A DNA stretch of 64,000 nt from JBBPZK01 sp965219175 (GCA_965219175.1 CBDCNI010000001.1:1674001-1738000), one strand, 5' to 3'. Positions 20,572 to 29,330 are shown, counted from the stretch's first letter. Program-made: numbers and translations. The notes: a model not told the origin generated them from the sequence alone.

Positions 20572-20894
20572 GGGTGGATATTCCGCAGCCAGGTACATAA
20601 CAAGCCTCGTTACGGCTACGGATAGCTTCGCTTGCTGGAAGGAGTTAGAGGTCGGCGACAACACTCAGCATTTCTCTGGAAGGACCAGGTACTACCTCCG
20701 ATGTCGAACAGGATATCTACAGGTGGTTCTGTAGGAGGTTGCATGGACTGTCAGCGCGAAAAGTGCGAAACTAAAACTTTGGCTGGACGCAGCCTGTGTC
20801 GGTCTTGACTCACGTGCTATTTGGTGCTTATCATAGGCACATCCGGGAAGGGGAAGGTACTCTCGTGGGACGCAAAACAACCGAAGGAGGCGCC
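20572..20894. other. Intergenic region with a possible cysteine-rich micro-ORF
   Basis: There is no long gene. ATG 20743 with AGGAGG at 20733-20738 (in frame with an earlier ATG 20701) opens a micro-ORF to TGA 20806-20808 that encodes MDCQREKCETKTLAGRSLC. With C from the longer form, the pattern is CxxCxxxxC plus a distant C, like a tiny zinc-binding knot. The promoter of the next gene overlaps its end. Confidence 0.35.
20805..20834 (+). promoter_or_regulatory. Promoter of the Excalibur-domain gene
   Basis: TTGACT (20805-20810) and TATCAT (20829-20834) are spaced by 18 nt, about 60 nt before the GTG start. Confidence 0.55.
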
Positions 20895-21383
20895 GTGAGG
20901 AAACTGTCGTTACTGGTCGCGCTAGCAATGCTGACCATGCTGGCTCTGGCTCCCGCTGCTTTTGCGCAGGCCGACCGAGACTGTATGGATTTCGCGTCCC
21001 AGGCGGAAGCTCAAAACTACTTCGACGCCAACGGAGGAAGCCCGTCCAATAATTTCGATAACCTGGACGCCAACAATAACGGTATGGCATGCGAGGACTA
21101 CGATTATGGCGGTGGAACGACACAACCGCCAACGATAACCGTAGGGACCACTGCCGTAATGCCAACGGAAACCACTGTCGTCACTGCTCCTACGGTGACT
21201 ACTGCCCCTACAGCAACCGCCGTTACGACTCCCGCGGCAACCACTACTATCGGCGCTCCTGCCGTGACTTCCACCTCTGGCGTGCTTCCTGATACCGGCG
21301 GGTCTGTGATCCTGCTACCTGCTGCAGCTCTGCTCCTGGGTTCCGGCTTCGTGGTGCTGAGGCTGTTGCGCCGCAGCTCGTAA
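20895..21383 (+). CDS. Secreted Excalibur-domain protein with LPXTG-type wall anchor
   Basis: GTG 20895 is chosen because GAAGGAGG (20883-20890) precedes it and a signal peptide follows at once (VRKLSLLVALAMLTMLALAP, cleavage near AFAQA). The mature protein begins with an Excalibur calcium-binding domain (DRDCMDF... LDANNNGMACEDY, two cysteines). A long Thr/Pro/Ala-rich stalk (about 75 residues) comes next, and the end has LPDTGG, a hydrophobic helix and RLLRRSS, the classical sortase sorting signal. It is thus predicted to be covalently attached to peptidoglycan. The frame upstream to 20796 is open but has no support. Confidence 0.85.
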   Translation: MRKLSLLVALAMLTMLALAPAAFAQADRDCMDFASQAEAQNYFDANGGSPSNNFDNLDANNNGMACEDYDYGGGTTQPPTITVGTTAVMPTETTVVTAPTVTTAPTATAVTTPAATTTIGAPAVTSTSGVLPDTGGSVILLPAAALLLGSGFVVLRLLRRSS

Positions 21384-21461
21384 CACCGTCGCGTGACCTA
21401 GAGGGCCGGTGAAGAGGCGTAGGAGCGGTAATTATGCCTCTTTACCTCTGAAAGGGGGGCA

Positions 21462-21621
21462 ATGAGAGCGATGGCGACGGTAATGATGCTGGTCGATATT
21501 CCTGGTAGCGGCATGTTCCGATCAGAGATTGACTTCCGGGAATCAGGGTAAGGCAAAGCCGCAGAACAACACTCCGAAGACTACCCAGGTCCAGGATCAG
21601 AAACAAAAGACGGTCGAATAG
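21462..21621 (+). pseudogene. Possible frameshifted small secreted protein
   Basis: ATG 21462 follows a strong SD (AAAGGGGGG) and starts MRAMATVMMLVDIPGSGM, but stops after 29 codons. A second frame that continues through the same stop and ends at TAG 21619-21621 reads NQGKAKPQNNTPKTTQVQ, a Gln/Thr/Lys-rich tail like those of small exported proteins. A frameshift could join the two. The rest of 21384-21743 holds nothing I can support. Confidence 0.3.
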
Positions 21622-21743
21622 CTTGCTGGTCGTCCGGGATCCAGATTCTCGTGGTAGCACTGCCGTGACGTGCTAGGGTAGAGAATTGGTTGCGAGTTTG
21701 CTTCCGAAAGTGGTGCATGGATGGTTCAAAGGAGCACGAATTG

Positions 21744-22502
21744 ATGGATTCCACACAGCGTTTCACTGGAAGGGTCGAGAATTACGTCCGGTACCGGCCC
21801 GGATATCCGAAGGCTGTCGTGGAGCTTCTCCGGGAGAGGTGCGGGCTCGACCGTTCTTCCATTGTGGCGGACGTGGGTTCGGGGACGGGATTTCTTTCAC
21901 GGTTGTTTCTTGAGAACGGGAACCGGGTCTTTGGGGTGGAGCCGAACCGGGAGATGCGGAGAGCCGGCGAGAGGCTTCTGGCGGGCTACGAGCGTTTTAC
22001 GAGCGTGGCGGCGACGGCTGAGGAGACGACGCTCGCGGATGGGAGCGTAGATGTCTTGACGGCGGGTCAGGCGTTTCACTGGTTTGAACCGGAGCGGACG
22101 CGAGCCGAGTTCGCCCGCATAATAAAGCCGGGCGGATGGGTTGTGCTGGTGTGGAACGGGCGACGGGAGAGCCGGACGGCCTTTCTGGAGGGTTACGAGC
22201 GACTCCTGCAAACTCACGGGACGGACTATGCGGAGGTTGGTCCCGGTCGGCGGGGAAGCGCGGATGAAGTTCGCGACTTCTTCTATCCCGACTCTGTCGA
22301 GGTGGCGACTTTCGATAACGAGCAGGTTTTGGACCTCGATGGATTGAAGGGACGAGCTTTGTCGTCTTCGTATGTTCCGTCGGAGGGGGAGCCGGGAGCC
22401 GCGGAGATGCTGCAAGGTCTGGAAGCCCTCTTTCGGGAGCACGAGGAGGGTGGAACGGCCACCGTCGAGTACGATACGCGAGTTTACTATGGGCAGTTGT
22501 AG
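21744..22502 (+). CDS. Class I SAM-dependent methyltransferase
   Basis: A methyltransferase of the Methyltransf_11 type. Motif I is VADVGSGTGFLSRL, motif II includes VFGVEPN, then AATAEETTLADGSVDVLTAGQAFHWF and IIKPGGWVVLVWNG. The FHWF segment is typical of a common bacterial and plant small-molecule or lipid methyltransferase group. Start ATG 21744 is preferred: AAAGGAG (21727-21733) is about 10 nt upstream and it gives MDSTQRFTGRVENYVRYRP, the conserved N-terminus. The substrate is unknown. It is the last accessory gene before ruvC. Confidence 0.85.
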   Translation: MDSTQRFTGRVENYVRYRPGYPKAVVELLRERCGLDRSSIVADVGSGTGFLSRLFLENGNRVFGVEPNREMRRAGERLLAGYERFTSVAATAEETTLADGSVDVLTAGQAFHWFEPERTRAEFARIIKPGGWVVLVWNGRRESRTAFLEGYERLLQTHGTDYAEVGPGRRGSADEVRDFFYPDSVEVATFDNEQVLDLDGLKGRALSSSYVPSEGEPGAAEMLQGLEALFREHEEGGTATVEYDTRVYYGQL

Positions 22503-22604
22503 CGGCGCAGGTAGAGAGGTCCCTCAACATCTTTCGTGGGGTAGTGTTGGGTGGGGCCGGAGGCACCACATGTGGGAAGCGCTGCAAAGAGAGGCTCCGA
22601 ACGG

Positions 22605-22610
22605 TAAGCT
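22605..22610 (+). promoter_or_regulatory. Predicted -10 of ruvC (leaderless)
   Basis: TAAGCT ends 6 nt before the ruvC ATG at 22617; no SD lies between. A local promoter would be needed because the island separates ruvC from yebC. Confidence 0.4.
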
Positions 22611-22616
22611 AGGGTC

Positions 22617-23138
22617 ATGCTTACGGGTGGAGATAGAGGGCGGACGATACTCGGCATTGATCCGGGAACGGCGACTATGGGCTGGGGGGTCGTCCGACAG
22701 GAGGGGAACCGGCTCCGCTACGTGCAGCATGGTGCGGTCACGACGCCGTCTACGTGGGAGATGCCCCGGCGTCTCGGGCGTCTTTTCGACGGGATAACAG
22801 AGTTGATCCGGGGTTATCGGCCACAGTCCGTCGCTATAGAGGAGTTGTTCTTCAACACCAATACGACGACGGCGATCACGGTCGGGCAGGCGCGGGGAGT
22901 CGCTATTCTGGCGGCGTACAAGGCGGGAATAGAAGTCGCCGAGTACACGCCGCTTCAGGTGAAACAGGCGGTGACCTCTTACGGACGGGCTGATAAGCGG
23001 CAGGTTCAGGAGATGGTGAAAGCTTTGCTGAACTTACGGGAGATCCCAAAACCAGACGATGCGGCTGACGGGCTCGCCATCGCGATCTGCCACGCTTTCA
23101 CGGCCCGGATGTCGGGTAAGGTTGGGGTGGGGAAATAG
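22617..23138 (+). CDS. ruvC: Holliday junction resolvase RuvC
   Basis: A 173-aa endonuclease that resolves four-way junctions together with RuvAB. The acidic catalytic residues sit in ILGIDPGTATMGWGVV (Asp near 15), AIEELFFNTNT (Glu near 76) and KPDDAADGLAIAICH (Asp pair near 149-152). Length is usual. ruvA begins 24 nt downstream, so ruvC-ruvA-ruvB form one operon. Confidence 0.97.
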   Translation: MLTGGDRGRTILGIDPGTATMGWGVVRQEGNRLRYVQHGAVTTPSTWEMPRRLGRLFDGITELIRGYRPQSVAIEELFFNTNTTTAITVGQARGVAILAAYKAGIEVAEYTPLQVKQAVTSYGRADKRQVQEMVKALLNLREIPKPDDAADGLAIAICHAFTARMSGKVGVGK

Positions 23139-23162
23139 CTACTCGTGCAGGATAATTAACTC

Positions 23163-23771
23163 ATGATCTACAGACTCCGTGGACAACTGGTCGAGAAGGA
23201 CGCCGAGGGCATCGTCGTGGACGTGGTCGGCGTCGGCTACCGGGCCTCGGCCTCCACCGCTACTCTTCGCACGCTTCCGGGACCGGGAGAAGAGTGCGTC
23301 CTGCACACCAGGATGGTCGTGCGTGAAGATGCGATGCTGCTCTTCGGGTTCGCCACGCGGGACGAGCGGGCGGCCTTTGATGCGCTGACCGGCGTGAGCA
23401 AGGTTGGGCCGAAGCTGGCCCTCTCGGTGCTGTCCACGATGTCTCCACTGGAGGTCTCAGAGGCTGTGGCTCGGGGTGACGTCATAAAGCTCGCCTCGGT
23501 GCCGGGGCTCGGGAAGAAGACCGCCGAGCGGTTAGTGCTGGAGCTACGTGGCAAGGACCTGGCGGCCGCTTTTACGGCTTTCGGGCCGGAATCGGTCGGA
23601 GGTCTCCAGGACCGGGCGGCGCCGGGGCCGTACATGGAGGCGCGGGAGGCGCTCGCAGCCCTCGGATACTCGCTTGAGGAGGCCGAGATGACGCTCAACG
23701 AGGTACCGCCCCAGGACTCGGTCGAGAAGTACATCAAAGAGGCCCTGCGGCGGATAGGGAGTAGGCGCTAG
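23163..23771 (+). CDS. ruvA: Holliday junction DNA helicase subunit RuvA
   Basis: RuvA binds the junction as a tetramer. It has an N-terminal OB fold (MIYRLRGQLVEKDAEG, VGYRA), two helix-hairpin-helix motifs (ALTGVSKVGPKLALSVL and LASVPGLGKKTAERLVLEL) and the C-terminal RuvB-interacting domain (EAREALAALGYSLEEAEM). The 202-aa length is normal. ruvB starts 2 nt after the stop. Confidence 0.97.
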   Translation: MIYRLRGQLVEKDAEGIVVDVVGVGYRASASTATLRTLPGPGEECVLHTRMVVREDAMLLFGFATRDERAAFDALTGVSKVGPKLALSVLSTMSPLEVSEAVARGDVIKLASVPGLGKKTAERLVLELRGKDLAAAFTAFGPESVGGLQDRAAPGPYMEAREALAALGYSLEEAEMTLNEVPPQDSVEKYIKEALRRIGSRR

Positions 23772-23773
23772 GC

Positions 23774-24871
23774 GTGGAAGAGATGGACGATTTCACGGTG
23801 CGCGGCGAACTGGACAGCGGACCCGACAAAGAGTACGACGGAGACTTGACGGGAGAATCGTCCGGTTCTCCCGAATTGCCGGGAGACAGCCCGTTGGACC
23901 CAGCGGAGCTTCCAAGTGACGATGAGCCGAAGCTGCGGCCCGGAACGCTGGATGAGTTTATCGGGCAGGATAAACTCAAGGACCTCCTCAGAATCTTCGT
24001 GGAGGCTGCCCGGCGGAGGAAAGAGCCCCTGGATCACGTGCTGCTCGCGGGACCGCCGGGACTCGGGAAGACTTCTTTGTGTCGGATTCTGGCGCACGAG
24101 ATGGGTGTACAGATCCAGATCACCAGCGGGCCCACTCTGGAGCGTGCGGGGGATATAGCGGCTATCCTGACCTCTCTGGAAGAGGGTGACTTCCTGTTTA
24201 TAGATGAGATCCACCGTCTCAATCGCCAGATCGAAGAAGTTCTCTATCCGGCGATGGAGGACTTCGCGATGGACATCGTGCTCGGGCAGGGGCCGTCGGC
24301 TCGTACGATCCGCATGGACGTTCCTCCCTTTACTCTGGTCGGGGCGACGACTCGAACGGGTCTTATAACCTCGCCCCTGCGCGACAGGTTCGGGTTTTCG
24401 AGTCGTCTGGACTACTACTCGGCGGAGGACCTTGAGAAGATCGTGGTGCGTAACGCCGGCATCCTCGGCATCCCGATCTCAGAACCCGGCGCGAAGCAGC
24501 TAGCCGGGCGCAGCAGGGGAACCCCGCGAGTCGCAAACCGGCTCCTCAGGCGCGTGCGGGACTACGCGGAGGTAGTCGGCGACGGGAAGATAGACGAGGA
24601 GACGGCCAATGCGGCGCTCGCCATGCAGGGTGTTGACGACTTGGGGCTGGACCGGATCGACCGGGATTACCTCGGGCTCATCATCCACAAGTTCGACGGC
24701 GGTCCTGTCGGGCTCGGCACCGCTTCCGTGGCTTTGGGCGAGGCGCGGGATACCGTCGAAGACGTGTACGAGCCGTACCTGCTCCAGTGCGGCCTGATCC
24801 AAAGAACACCCCGCGGCCGCATCGCCACCCGCCGCGCCTACGCCCACCTCGGCGTCCGAATGCCGGAATAA
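23774..24871 (+). CDS. ruvB: Holliday junction helicase motor RuvB
   Basis: An AAA+ motor of 365 aa. The Walker A GPPGLGKTSL (about 94-103), Walker B FIDEIHRLNR, sensor 1 GATTRTGLITSPLRDRFG and the C-terminal winged helix (RTPRGRIATRRAYAHLG) are all present. The N-terminus carries about 45 acidic, Pro/Ser-rich residues before the conserved LRPGTLDEFIGQDKLK, longer than in most RuvB proteins. GTG 23774 is the first start; ATG 23783 is an alternative. Confidence 0.96.
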   Translation: MEEMDDFTVRGELDSGPDKEYDGDLTGESSGSPELPGDSPLDPAELPSDDEPKLRPGTLDEFIGQDKLKDLLRIFVEAARRRKEPLDHVLLAGPPGLGKTSLCRILAHEMGVQIQITSGPTLERAGDIAAILTSLEEGDFLFIDEIHRLNRQIEEVLYPAMEDFAMDIVLGQGPSARTIRMDVPPFTLVGATTRTGLITSPLRDRFGFSSRLDYYSAEDLEKIVVRNAGILGIPISEPGAKQLAGRSRGTPRVANRLLRRVRDYAEVVGDGKIDEETANAALAMQGVDDLGLDRIDRDYLGLIIHKFDGGPVGLGTASVALGEARDTVEDVYEPYLLQCGLIQRTPRGRIATRRAYAHLGVRMPE

Positions 24872-24905
24872 ACCAAGCACGCTCCAAATGACTTCCAATT
24901 CAAAG

Positions 24906-25367
24906 TTAATTGAAAGGCGTAGATTCGGATGAGACGAGCACGTTGAAAGCAGCGCCTTGGGTCATCCTCGCCCGGTCCTGGTTGAAAACAGCCCATTTCT
25001 TGCGGCCGCCATCGTACCAGACACCTACCGGATGGTCGTTGTAGACGCCGCTCTCGCCCCCAGGATTCCAGTTCTGTGTGACGCTCAACAGGAGGTCCGG
25101 CCTGCCGTTTGTCAACGGGCTGTCTATGTAGGTGCTGTTCGCGGTTGTATTCGAAGCTGTGGATTTATGTACAAACATTATCATCGACGGTTGCCCGGAC
25201 GATGAACCATTAACGGGTTGCGAAGTGGTAGTCGCTTCTGTGCCCGTCGTGTTCTGTACTGCTTCGGAGCTCTTCGCGTCTCCGTAGAACTGTAGAACGT
25301 AGTATCCCTCGACCGCCAGAGCCATGAGTACTACGATCAACGCCGTCCCAACCATAAACCGTCGCAA
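24906..25367 (-). CDS. Membrane-anchored extracellular protein with a NWNPGG/WYDGGRKKW domain
   Basis: An N-terminal signal anchor (MRRFMVGTALIVVLMALAV) is followed by a Ser/Thr linker and a compact domain with conserved-looking aromatic and glycine positions: SVTQNWNPGGESGVYNDHPVG, VWYDGGRKKWAVFNQDRARM, GAAFNVLV. I have seen the same pattern as repeats in bacterial surface proteins, but no function is known to me. The start codon is TTG 25367; ATG 25355 is also possible. The flanking 25368-25596 holds no gene. Confidence 0.65.
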   Translation of the reverse strand: MRRFMVGTALIVVLMALAVEGYYVLQFYGDAKSSEAVQNTTGTEATTTSQPVNGSSSGQPSMIMFVHKSTASNTTANSTYIDSPLTNGRPDLLLSVTQNWNPGGESGVYNDHPVGVWYDGGRKKWAVFNQDRARMTQGAAFNVLVSSESTPFN

Positions 25368-25596
25368 AATACACCCGTTCCTTCTGGCAACCTCGCCACA
25401 GCGCCAGACACCTACAGCTTTTCAGGCCCAGGCTACGGCCTCTTTACAACCCACCAATCAAACAAGCGGTACACCCGGACCGAAGAGCTCTTTTTCCCAT
25501 TCCCGTCGACAGCATTTTACATACTTTGTACTGGATAGGCCATCGTTTGTGTTCGTGTGGTTGATTTTCTTCGTACATGGCGCTGGTCGTGGTCCT

Positions 25597-27294
25597 TCAG
25601 CTCTTTTCGGATGCTCTGGGCGTCGTAACGGCTCCCTCGGAGGCTGAGGAGACAAGAGCGGCGTACTTTGCCATCACGCCGGTCGTGTAGCGTGGTTCCG
25701 GCTCGGCCCAGTTTTGGAGGCGGCCTTCGATCTCCTCGTCCGACAGGTCGACGCTCAGGGTGCGGGCTTCTATGTCCAGGGTGATATTATCCCTGTCTCG
25801 AAGCGCCGCGATCGGGCCTCGGTGGGCGGCTTCCGGGGCGACGTGGCCCGCCATCAGGCCGCGGGTTGCGCCCGAGAAACGCCCGTCCGTTAGCAGGGCG
25901 ACCGTCTCGCCGAGTCCCTGGCCGACTATGGCCGCCGTGACGCCGAGCATCTCGCGCATGCCGGGTCCGCCTTTCGGTCCTTCGTACCGGATCACGACGA
26001 TGTCGCCTTCCACCACGCGCTCAGATTGCACGGCCTCCATCGCCGCCTCTTCGGAGTCGAAGACGCGGGCCGGGCCGGTGTGGGAGAGGCGGGTGTAACC
26101 GGCGACTTTTACAACGCAGCCTTCGGGGGCGATGTTTCCTTTCAGGATCACCAGCCCGCCAGTCTCACGCAGCGGGTGCTCTACGCGGGAGATCACATCC
26201 TGTCCTTCGTCTTCTTCCGCGCCCTCTACTTCCTCGCCGAGCGTCTTGCCGCTCACCGTAAGCTGCGTTCCGTCAATGAGCCCGGCGTCGAGGAGATGCT
26301 TGCCGAGCAGCTTCGAGCCGCCGGCGCGGTCCATGTCCACGGCGGTGTAGCGGCCGCCGGGTTTCAGGTCGGCGATTATCGGGGTGCGCGCGCTGACCCG
26401 GTCGAAGTCGTCTATGTCGAGTGGGATGCCGGCCTCGCGAGCTATGGCGAGCAGGTGCAGGACGATGTTGGTCGAGCCGCCGGTCGCCGCCCCGACCGCT
26501 ATAGCGTTCTCGAAAGCAGCCGACGTTAGTATCTTCTCCGGTGTCAGGTCACTCTCCAGCAAGTCCATCACGAGCCTACCAGCCGCCTGGCACTCCTCGT
26601 CCTTGCGTCCATCCAGCGCCGGAGGACCGGCCGAACCGAGCGGTGAGAGGCCGAGGAACTCCAGCACCATCGCCATCGTATTTGCCGTGTACTGGCCGCC
26701 GCAGGCTCCAGCGCCGGGGCAGGCGTGGTTCTCTAGTTCCGTGAGGTCTTCGGAGCTCATCTTGCCCGCCGCTCGCGCCCCGACCGCCTCGAAGACGTCC
26801 TGGATGGTTACGTCGCGGTCCCTGAAACGGCCCGGTTGGATCGAACCGGAGTACACGATAGCCCCCGGTATACCGAGGCGGACGTGTGCCAACGCCGCCG
26901 CCGGGATCGTCTTGTCGCAGCCCACGATGGTGACGAGCGCGTCGAACATGTGCCCCCGTCCAACCAATTCTATAGAGTCGGCGATCACCTCGCGACTCAC
27001 GAGCGAGGTCTTCATCCCCTGCGTTCCCATCGTTATCCCGTCGGAGATGGAGATGGTGTTCAGCTCCATCGGCGTGCCGCCCGCCTCCCGGATACCCTCC
27101 TTGACCTTCTCCGCGAGGTGGCGGTGGTTGTAGTTGCAGGGCATCGTCTCGATCCAGGAGTGGGCGACCCCGACTATGGGCTTTGTGAGGTCCTCCTCGC
27201 TATATCCCATTCCCTTGAGGTAAGAACGGGCCGGCGCCCTATCCTGACCTTCCAAGATGGTGCGGCTATTGCGGCGGGTGTCGGTGGTCTGCAT
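25597..27294 (-). CDS. ilvD: Dihydroxy-acid dehydratase
   Basis: The third enzyme of valine/isoleucine synthesis, an Fe-S dehydratase of 565 aa. Cluster cysteines appear in VGCDKTIPAA and NHACPGAGACGGQYTANTMA, then DGRFSGATRGLMAGHVAPEA near the C-terminus with the active-site serine region. The N-terminus MQTTDTRRNSRTILEG and GMGYSEEDLTKPIVGVAHSW fit the family. It is divergent from the DMT transporter with an 82-nt shared upstream region. No T-box or leader peptide was seen. Confidence 0.96.
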   Translation of the reverse strand: MQTTDTRRNSRTILEGQDRAPARSYLKGMGYSEEDLTKPIVGVAHSWIETMPCNYNHRHLAEKVKEGIREAGGTPMELNTISISDGITMGTQGMKTSLVSREVIADSIELVGRGHMFDALVTIVGCDKTIPAAALAHVRLGIPGAIVYSGSIQPGRFRDRDVTIQDVFEAVGARAAGKMSSEDLTELENHACPGAGACGGQYTANTMAMVLEFLGLSPLGSAGPPALDGRKDEECQAAGRLVMDLLESDLTPEKILTSAAFENAIAVGAATGGSTNIVLHLLAIAREAGIPLDIDDFDRVSARTPIIADLKPGGRYTAVDMDRAGGSKLLGKHLLDAGLIDGTQLTVSGKTLGEEVEGAEEDEGQDVISRVEHPLRETGGLVILKGNIAPEGCVVKVAGYTRLSHTGPARVFDSEEAAMEAVQSERVVEGDIVVIRYEGPKGGPGMREMLGVTAAIVGQGLGETVALLTDGRFSGATRGLMAGHVAPEAAHRGPIAALRDRDNITLDIEARTLSVDLSDEEIEGRLQNWAEPEPRYTTGVMAKYAALVSSASEGAVTTPRASEKS

Positions 27295-27364
27295 CGTCTC
27301 TCCTCTAGTTGTACGTTTACAGGAGAGTATAAGAAGTGGCGGCCCATCGCGCCAGAGCCAGGTT

Positions 27365-27370
27365 TAGAAT
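27365..27370 (+). promoter_or_regulatory. Predicted -10 of the DMT transporter (leaderless)
   Basis: TAGAAT ends 6 nt before ATG 27377, with GGCCGG between and no SD. Confidence 0.5.
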
Positions 27371-27376
27371 GGCCGG

Positions 27377-28246
27377 ATGAAAAACTCTCCACTGGATAGA
27401 CGGGTACTGGTCGCACTCGCGGTCACGGTCGTTCTGTGGGCGGCTGCGTTCGCCGGTATACGCGCCGCGCTTCTTTCCTACGGGCCGGGAGAATTGGCTT
27501 TGTTCCGGCTGCTCGTGGCTTCGGCTGCGCTGGCCGGTTACGCGCTGCTCACCCGGATGCGACTGCCGGAGGTAAAGGACCTGCCGATGATCTTCCTCAG
27601 CGGGTTTTTCGGCTTTACCGTGTACCACGTGGGCCTCACTTTCGGGGAGCGGACGGTTGAGGCGGGTTCGGCCAGTTTGCTGATCTCAACCGCGCCCATC
27701 TTCATCGCCCTACTCGCGATGGCTTTCCTGGGCGAGCGGCTGAAAGCCGTTGGCTGGGCCGGGTTGGGTTTGAGCTTCGTCGGGGCCGCCGTGATCTCCT
27801 TCGGCGAGGGAGGTGGTTACCGCTTCGATCTGAACGCCCTGCCGATACTGATCGCCGCCCTGTCCGAGAGCGTGTACTTCATCATCCAGCGACCCTACCT
27901 AAGAAAGTACGGCTCGCTCGCTTTTACCACTTATGCCGTCTGGGCCGGGACGATTCCCACGCTCTTCTTCTCGCCCGGCTTTCTGGGCCAGGTATCGGAC
28001 GCGACCCTAGAGGCGACACTGTCGGGGATATTTCTCGGTGTCTTCCCGACTGCCATAGCTTACGTGACCTATGCTTACGTTGCTTCCCGCATGACCGCGA
28101 CGGTCTCCGCAAGCTTCCTGTACCTCATCCCGGCGTTCGCTTTCTTAATAGCCTGGGTCTGGCTGGGTGAGACGCCGCACCTGGTCTCCATCCTCGGTGG
28201 TTTGCTGGCGCTGGCGGGAGTTCTGGTCGTCAGCGGTCGTCGATAG
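27377..28246 (+). CDS. EamA/DMT-family transporter
   Basis: A 289-aa inner-membrane protein with about ten hydrophobic helices arranged as two EamA repeats. The first begins ALAVTVVLWAAAFAGIRAAL, with the end-of-repeat motif FLGERLKAVGWAGLGLSFVGAAVI (in part). The second ends WVWLGETPHLVSILGGLLALAGV. Family members export amino acids or other small metabolites; proximity to ilvD would fit branched-chain amino acid efflux but this is only positional inference. Confidence 0.9.
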   Translation: MKNSPLDRRVLVALAVTVVLWAAAFAGIRAALLSYGPGELALFRLLVASAALAGYALLTRMRLPEVKDLPMIFLSGFFGFTVYHVGLTFGERTVEAGSASLLISTAPIFIALLAMAFLGERLKAVGWAGLGLSFVGAAVISFGEGGGYRFDLNALPILIAALSESVYFIIQRPYLRKYGSLAFTTYAVWAGTIPTLFFSPGFLGQVSDATLEATLSGIFLGVFPTAIAYVTYAYVASRMTATVSASFLYLIPAFAFLIAWVWLGETPHLVSILGGLLALAGVLVVSGRR

Positions 28247-28299
28247 TATCAGGCGGTAAAATCAGATAGACACGGATCGGAAAAAGCGAAACCGGCGGG

Positions 28300-28824
28300 G
28301 TGATCTTGATGGAGACCAGGAAAAGTCAGCACCGGATAAATACCGGCGCTCGCATAGGACACGTCCACTTGAAGGTGGCGAACATAGAGTGCTCTCTCGG
28401 GTTCTACCGGGACATCCTCGGGTTCGAGGTTACGCAGTGGTACGGAGAAGACGCGGTCTTTCTCTCGGCGGGCGGCTACCACCATCACATCGGACTAAAC
28501 ACGTGGTCGGGGCGCGGCGTGGCGCCCGCTCCCAGAAACGCCGCCGGACTCTTCCACCTCGCCATTCTCTACCCCGAGCGGCGGGACCTTGCCCAGGCTC
28601 TAAGATGGTTGCTTGACGCCGAGTACCCGATAGACGGAGCCTCGGACCACGGCGTCTCCGAGGCTCTATATTTGCGCGACCCGGACGGCAACGGCGTGGA
28701 GCTCGCCGTCGACAGGCCAGAAGACCAGTGGCCGCGAACCCCTGACGGAGGCATTTATATGGATACCCGTCCGCTGGACGTGGATAGCTTGCTGGCGGAG
28801 CTTGGCGACGGGGAAGAATCGTAG
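28300..28824 (+). CDS. VOC-family (glyoxalase/dioxygenase-like) protein
   Basis: A 174-aa vicinal-oxygen-chelate protein resembling the N-terminal module of CatE-type catechol 2,3-dioxygenases. RIGHVHLKVANIECSLGFYRDILGFEV gives the first beta-alpha-beta unit with a metal-binding His. HHIGLNTW, LFHLAILYPER and DPDGNGVELAVDRP supply the others, including the metal-ligand Glu. GTG 28300 or ATG 28309 may be the start. The substrate is unknown. Confidence 0.8.
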   Translation: MILMETRKSQHRINTGARIGHVHLKVANIECSLGFYRDILGFEVTQWYGEDAVFLSAGGYHHHIGLNTWSGRGVAPAPRNAAGLFHLAILYPERRDLAQALRWLLDAEYPIDGASDHGVSEALYLRDPDGNGVELAVDRPEDQWPRTPDGGIYMDTRPLDVDSLLAELGDGEES

Positions 28825-28842
28825 GGCGGGTAGTTTAGTCGT

Positions 28843-29022
28843 TCACAGCGCGGACAGCATTACCAGGAAGATCAGGAACATGCTCCACAGAATTCCGCAG
28901 GAGCAAGCCATCAAAATAGTGCGTTCCCCACGCCCGATATATTCCCTCGACGCCTGATAGGCCAAAAAGATCGCCGTTACGCCGAGAGGGAAAGACAGCA
29001 GGTAAAGACCGAGAACGCTCAT
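28843..29022 (-). CDS. Small two-helix membrane protein (59 aa)
   Basis: The frame gives MSVLGLYLLSFPLGVTAIFL, a short charged loop (ASREYIGRGERT) and a second hydrophobic segment rich in Met/Leu with two cysteines (MACSCG). The codon pattern is coding-like, and the small size explains why it is easily missed. No family is recognised. The SD is weak. Confidence 0.5.
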   Translation of the reverse strand: MSVLGLYLLSFPLGVTAIFLAYQASREYIGRGERTILMACSCGILWSMFLIFLVMLSAL

Positions 29023-29330
29023 TAGAACCCGGCCGGTACGAGAAGCAAACTTTTGAAAGCCCTGTTGAACAAACGAGTCCTTCCTCTAGTAACCGTATAG
29101 TAACTTTTTCTACAAAAATTGGATGGTTCTGTCTGTAAGTTTAGTTACTCCTCATTAGTGGATGTCCAATGGATGTAGAGGTCGACGGATGGCTTGGAAG
29201 CAGGCGTGCTTTTTGGGCTTTGCTGATCTTGATGTATAGTTTGGTCTGTAGCTAACTCGGAGGGAAAGTAAGTGGTGAAAGCTGGCCGGAATGCAGCCTT
29301 TTTGGGTATGAGGTCGCTGGATCTGTCGAC
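29023..29330. other. AT-rich regulatory region before the diguanylate cyclase gene
   Basis: There is no gene. AGTAAC occurs twice 11 nt apart (29088 and 29099) and its complement AGTTACT at 29143-29149, which could be binding sites on one face of the helix. TATAGT at 29235-29240 is a possible -10. Confidence 0.4.
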
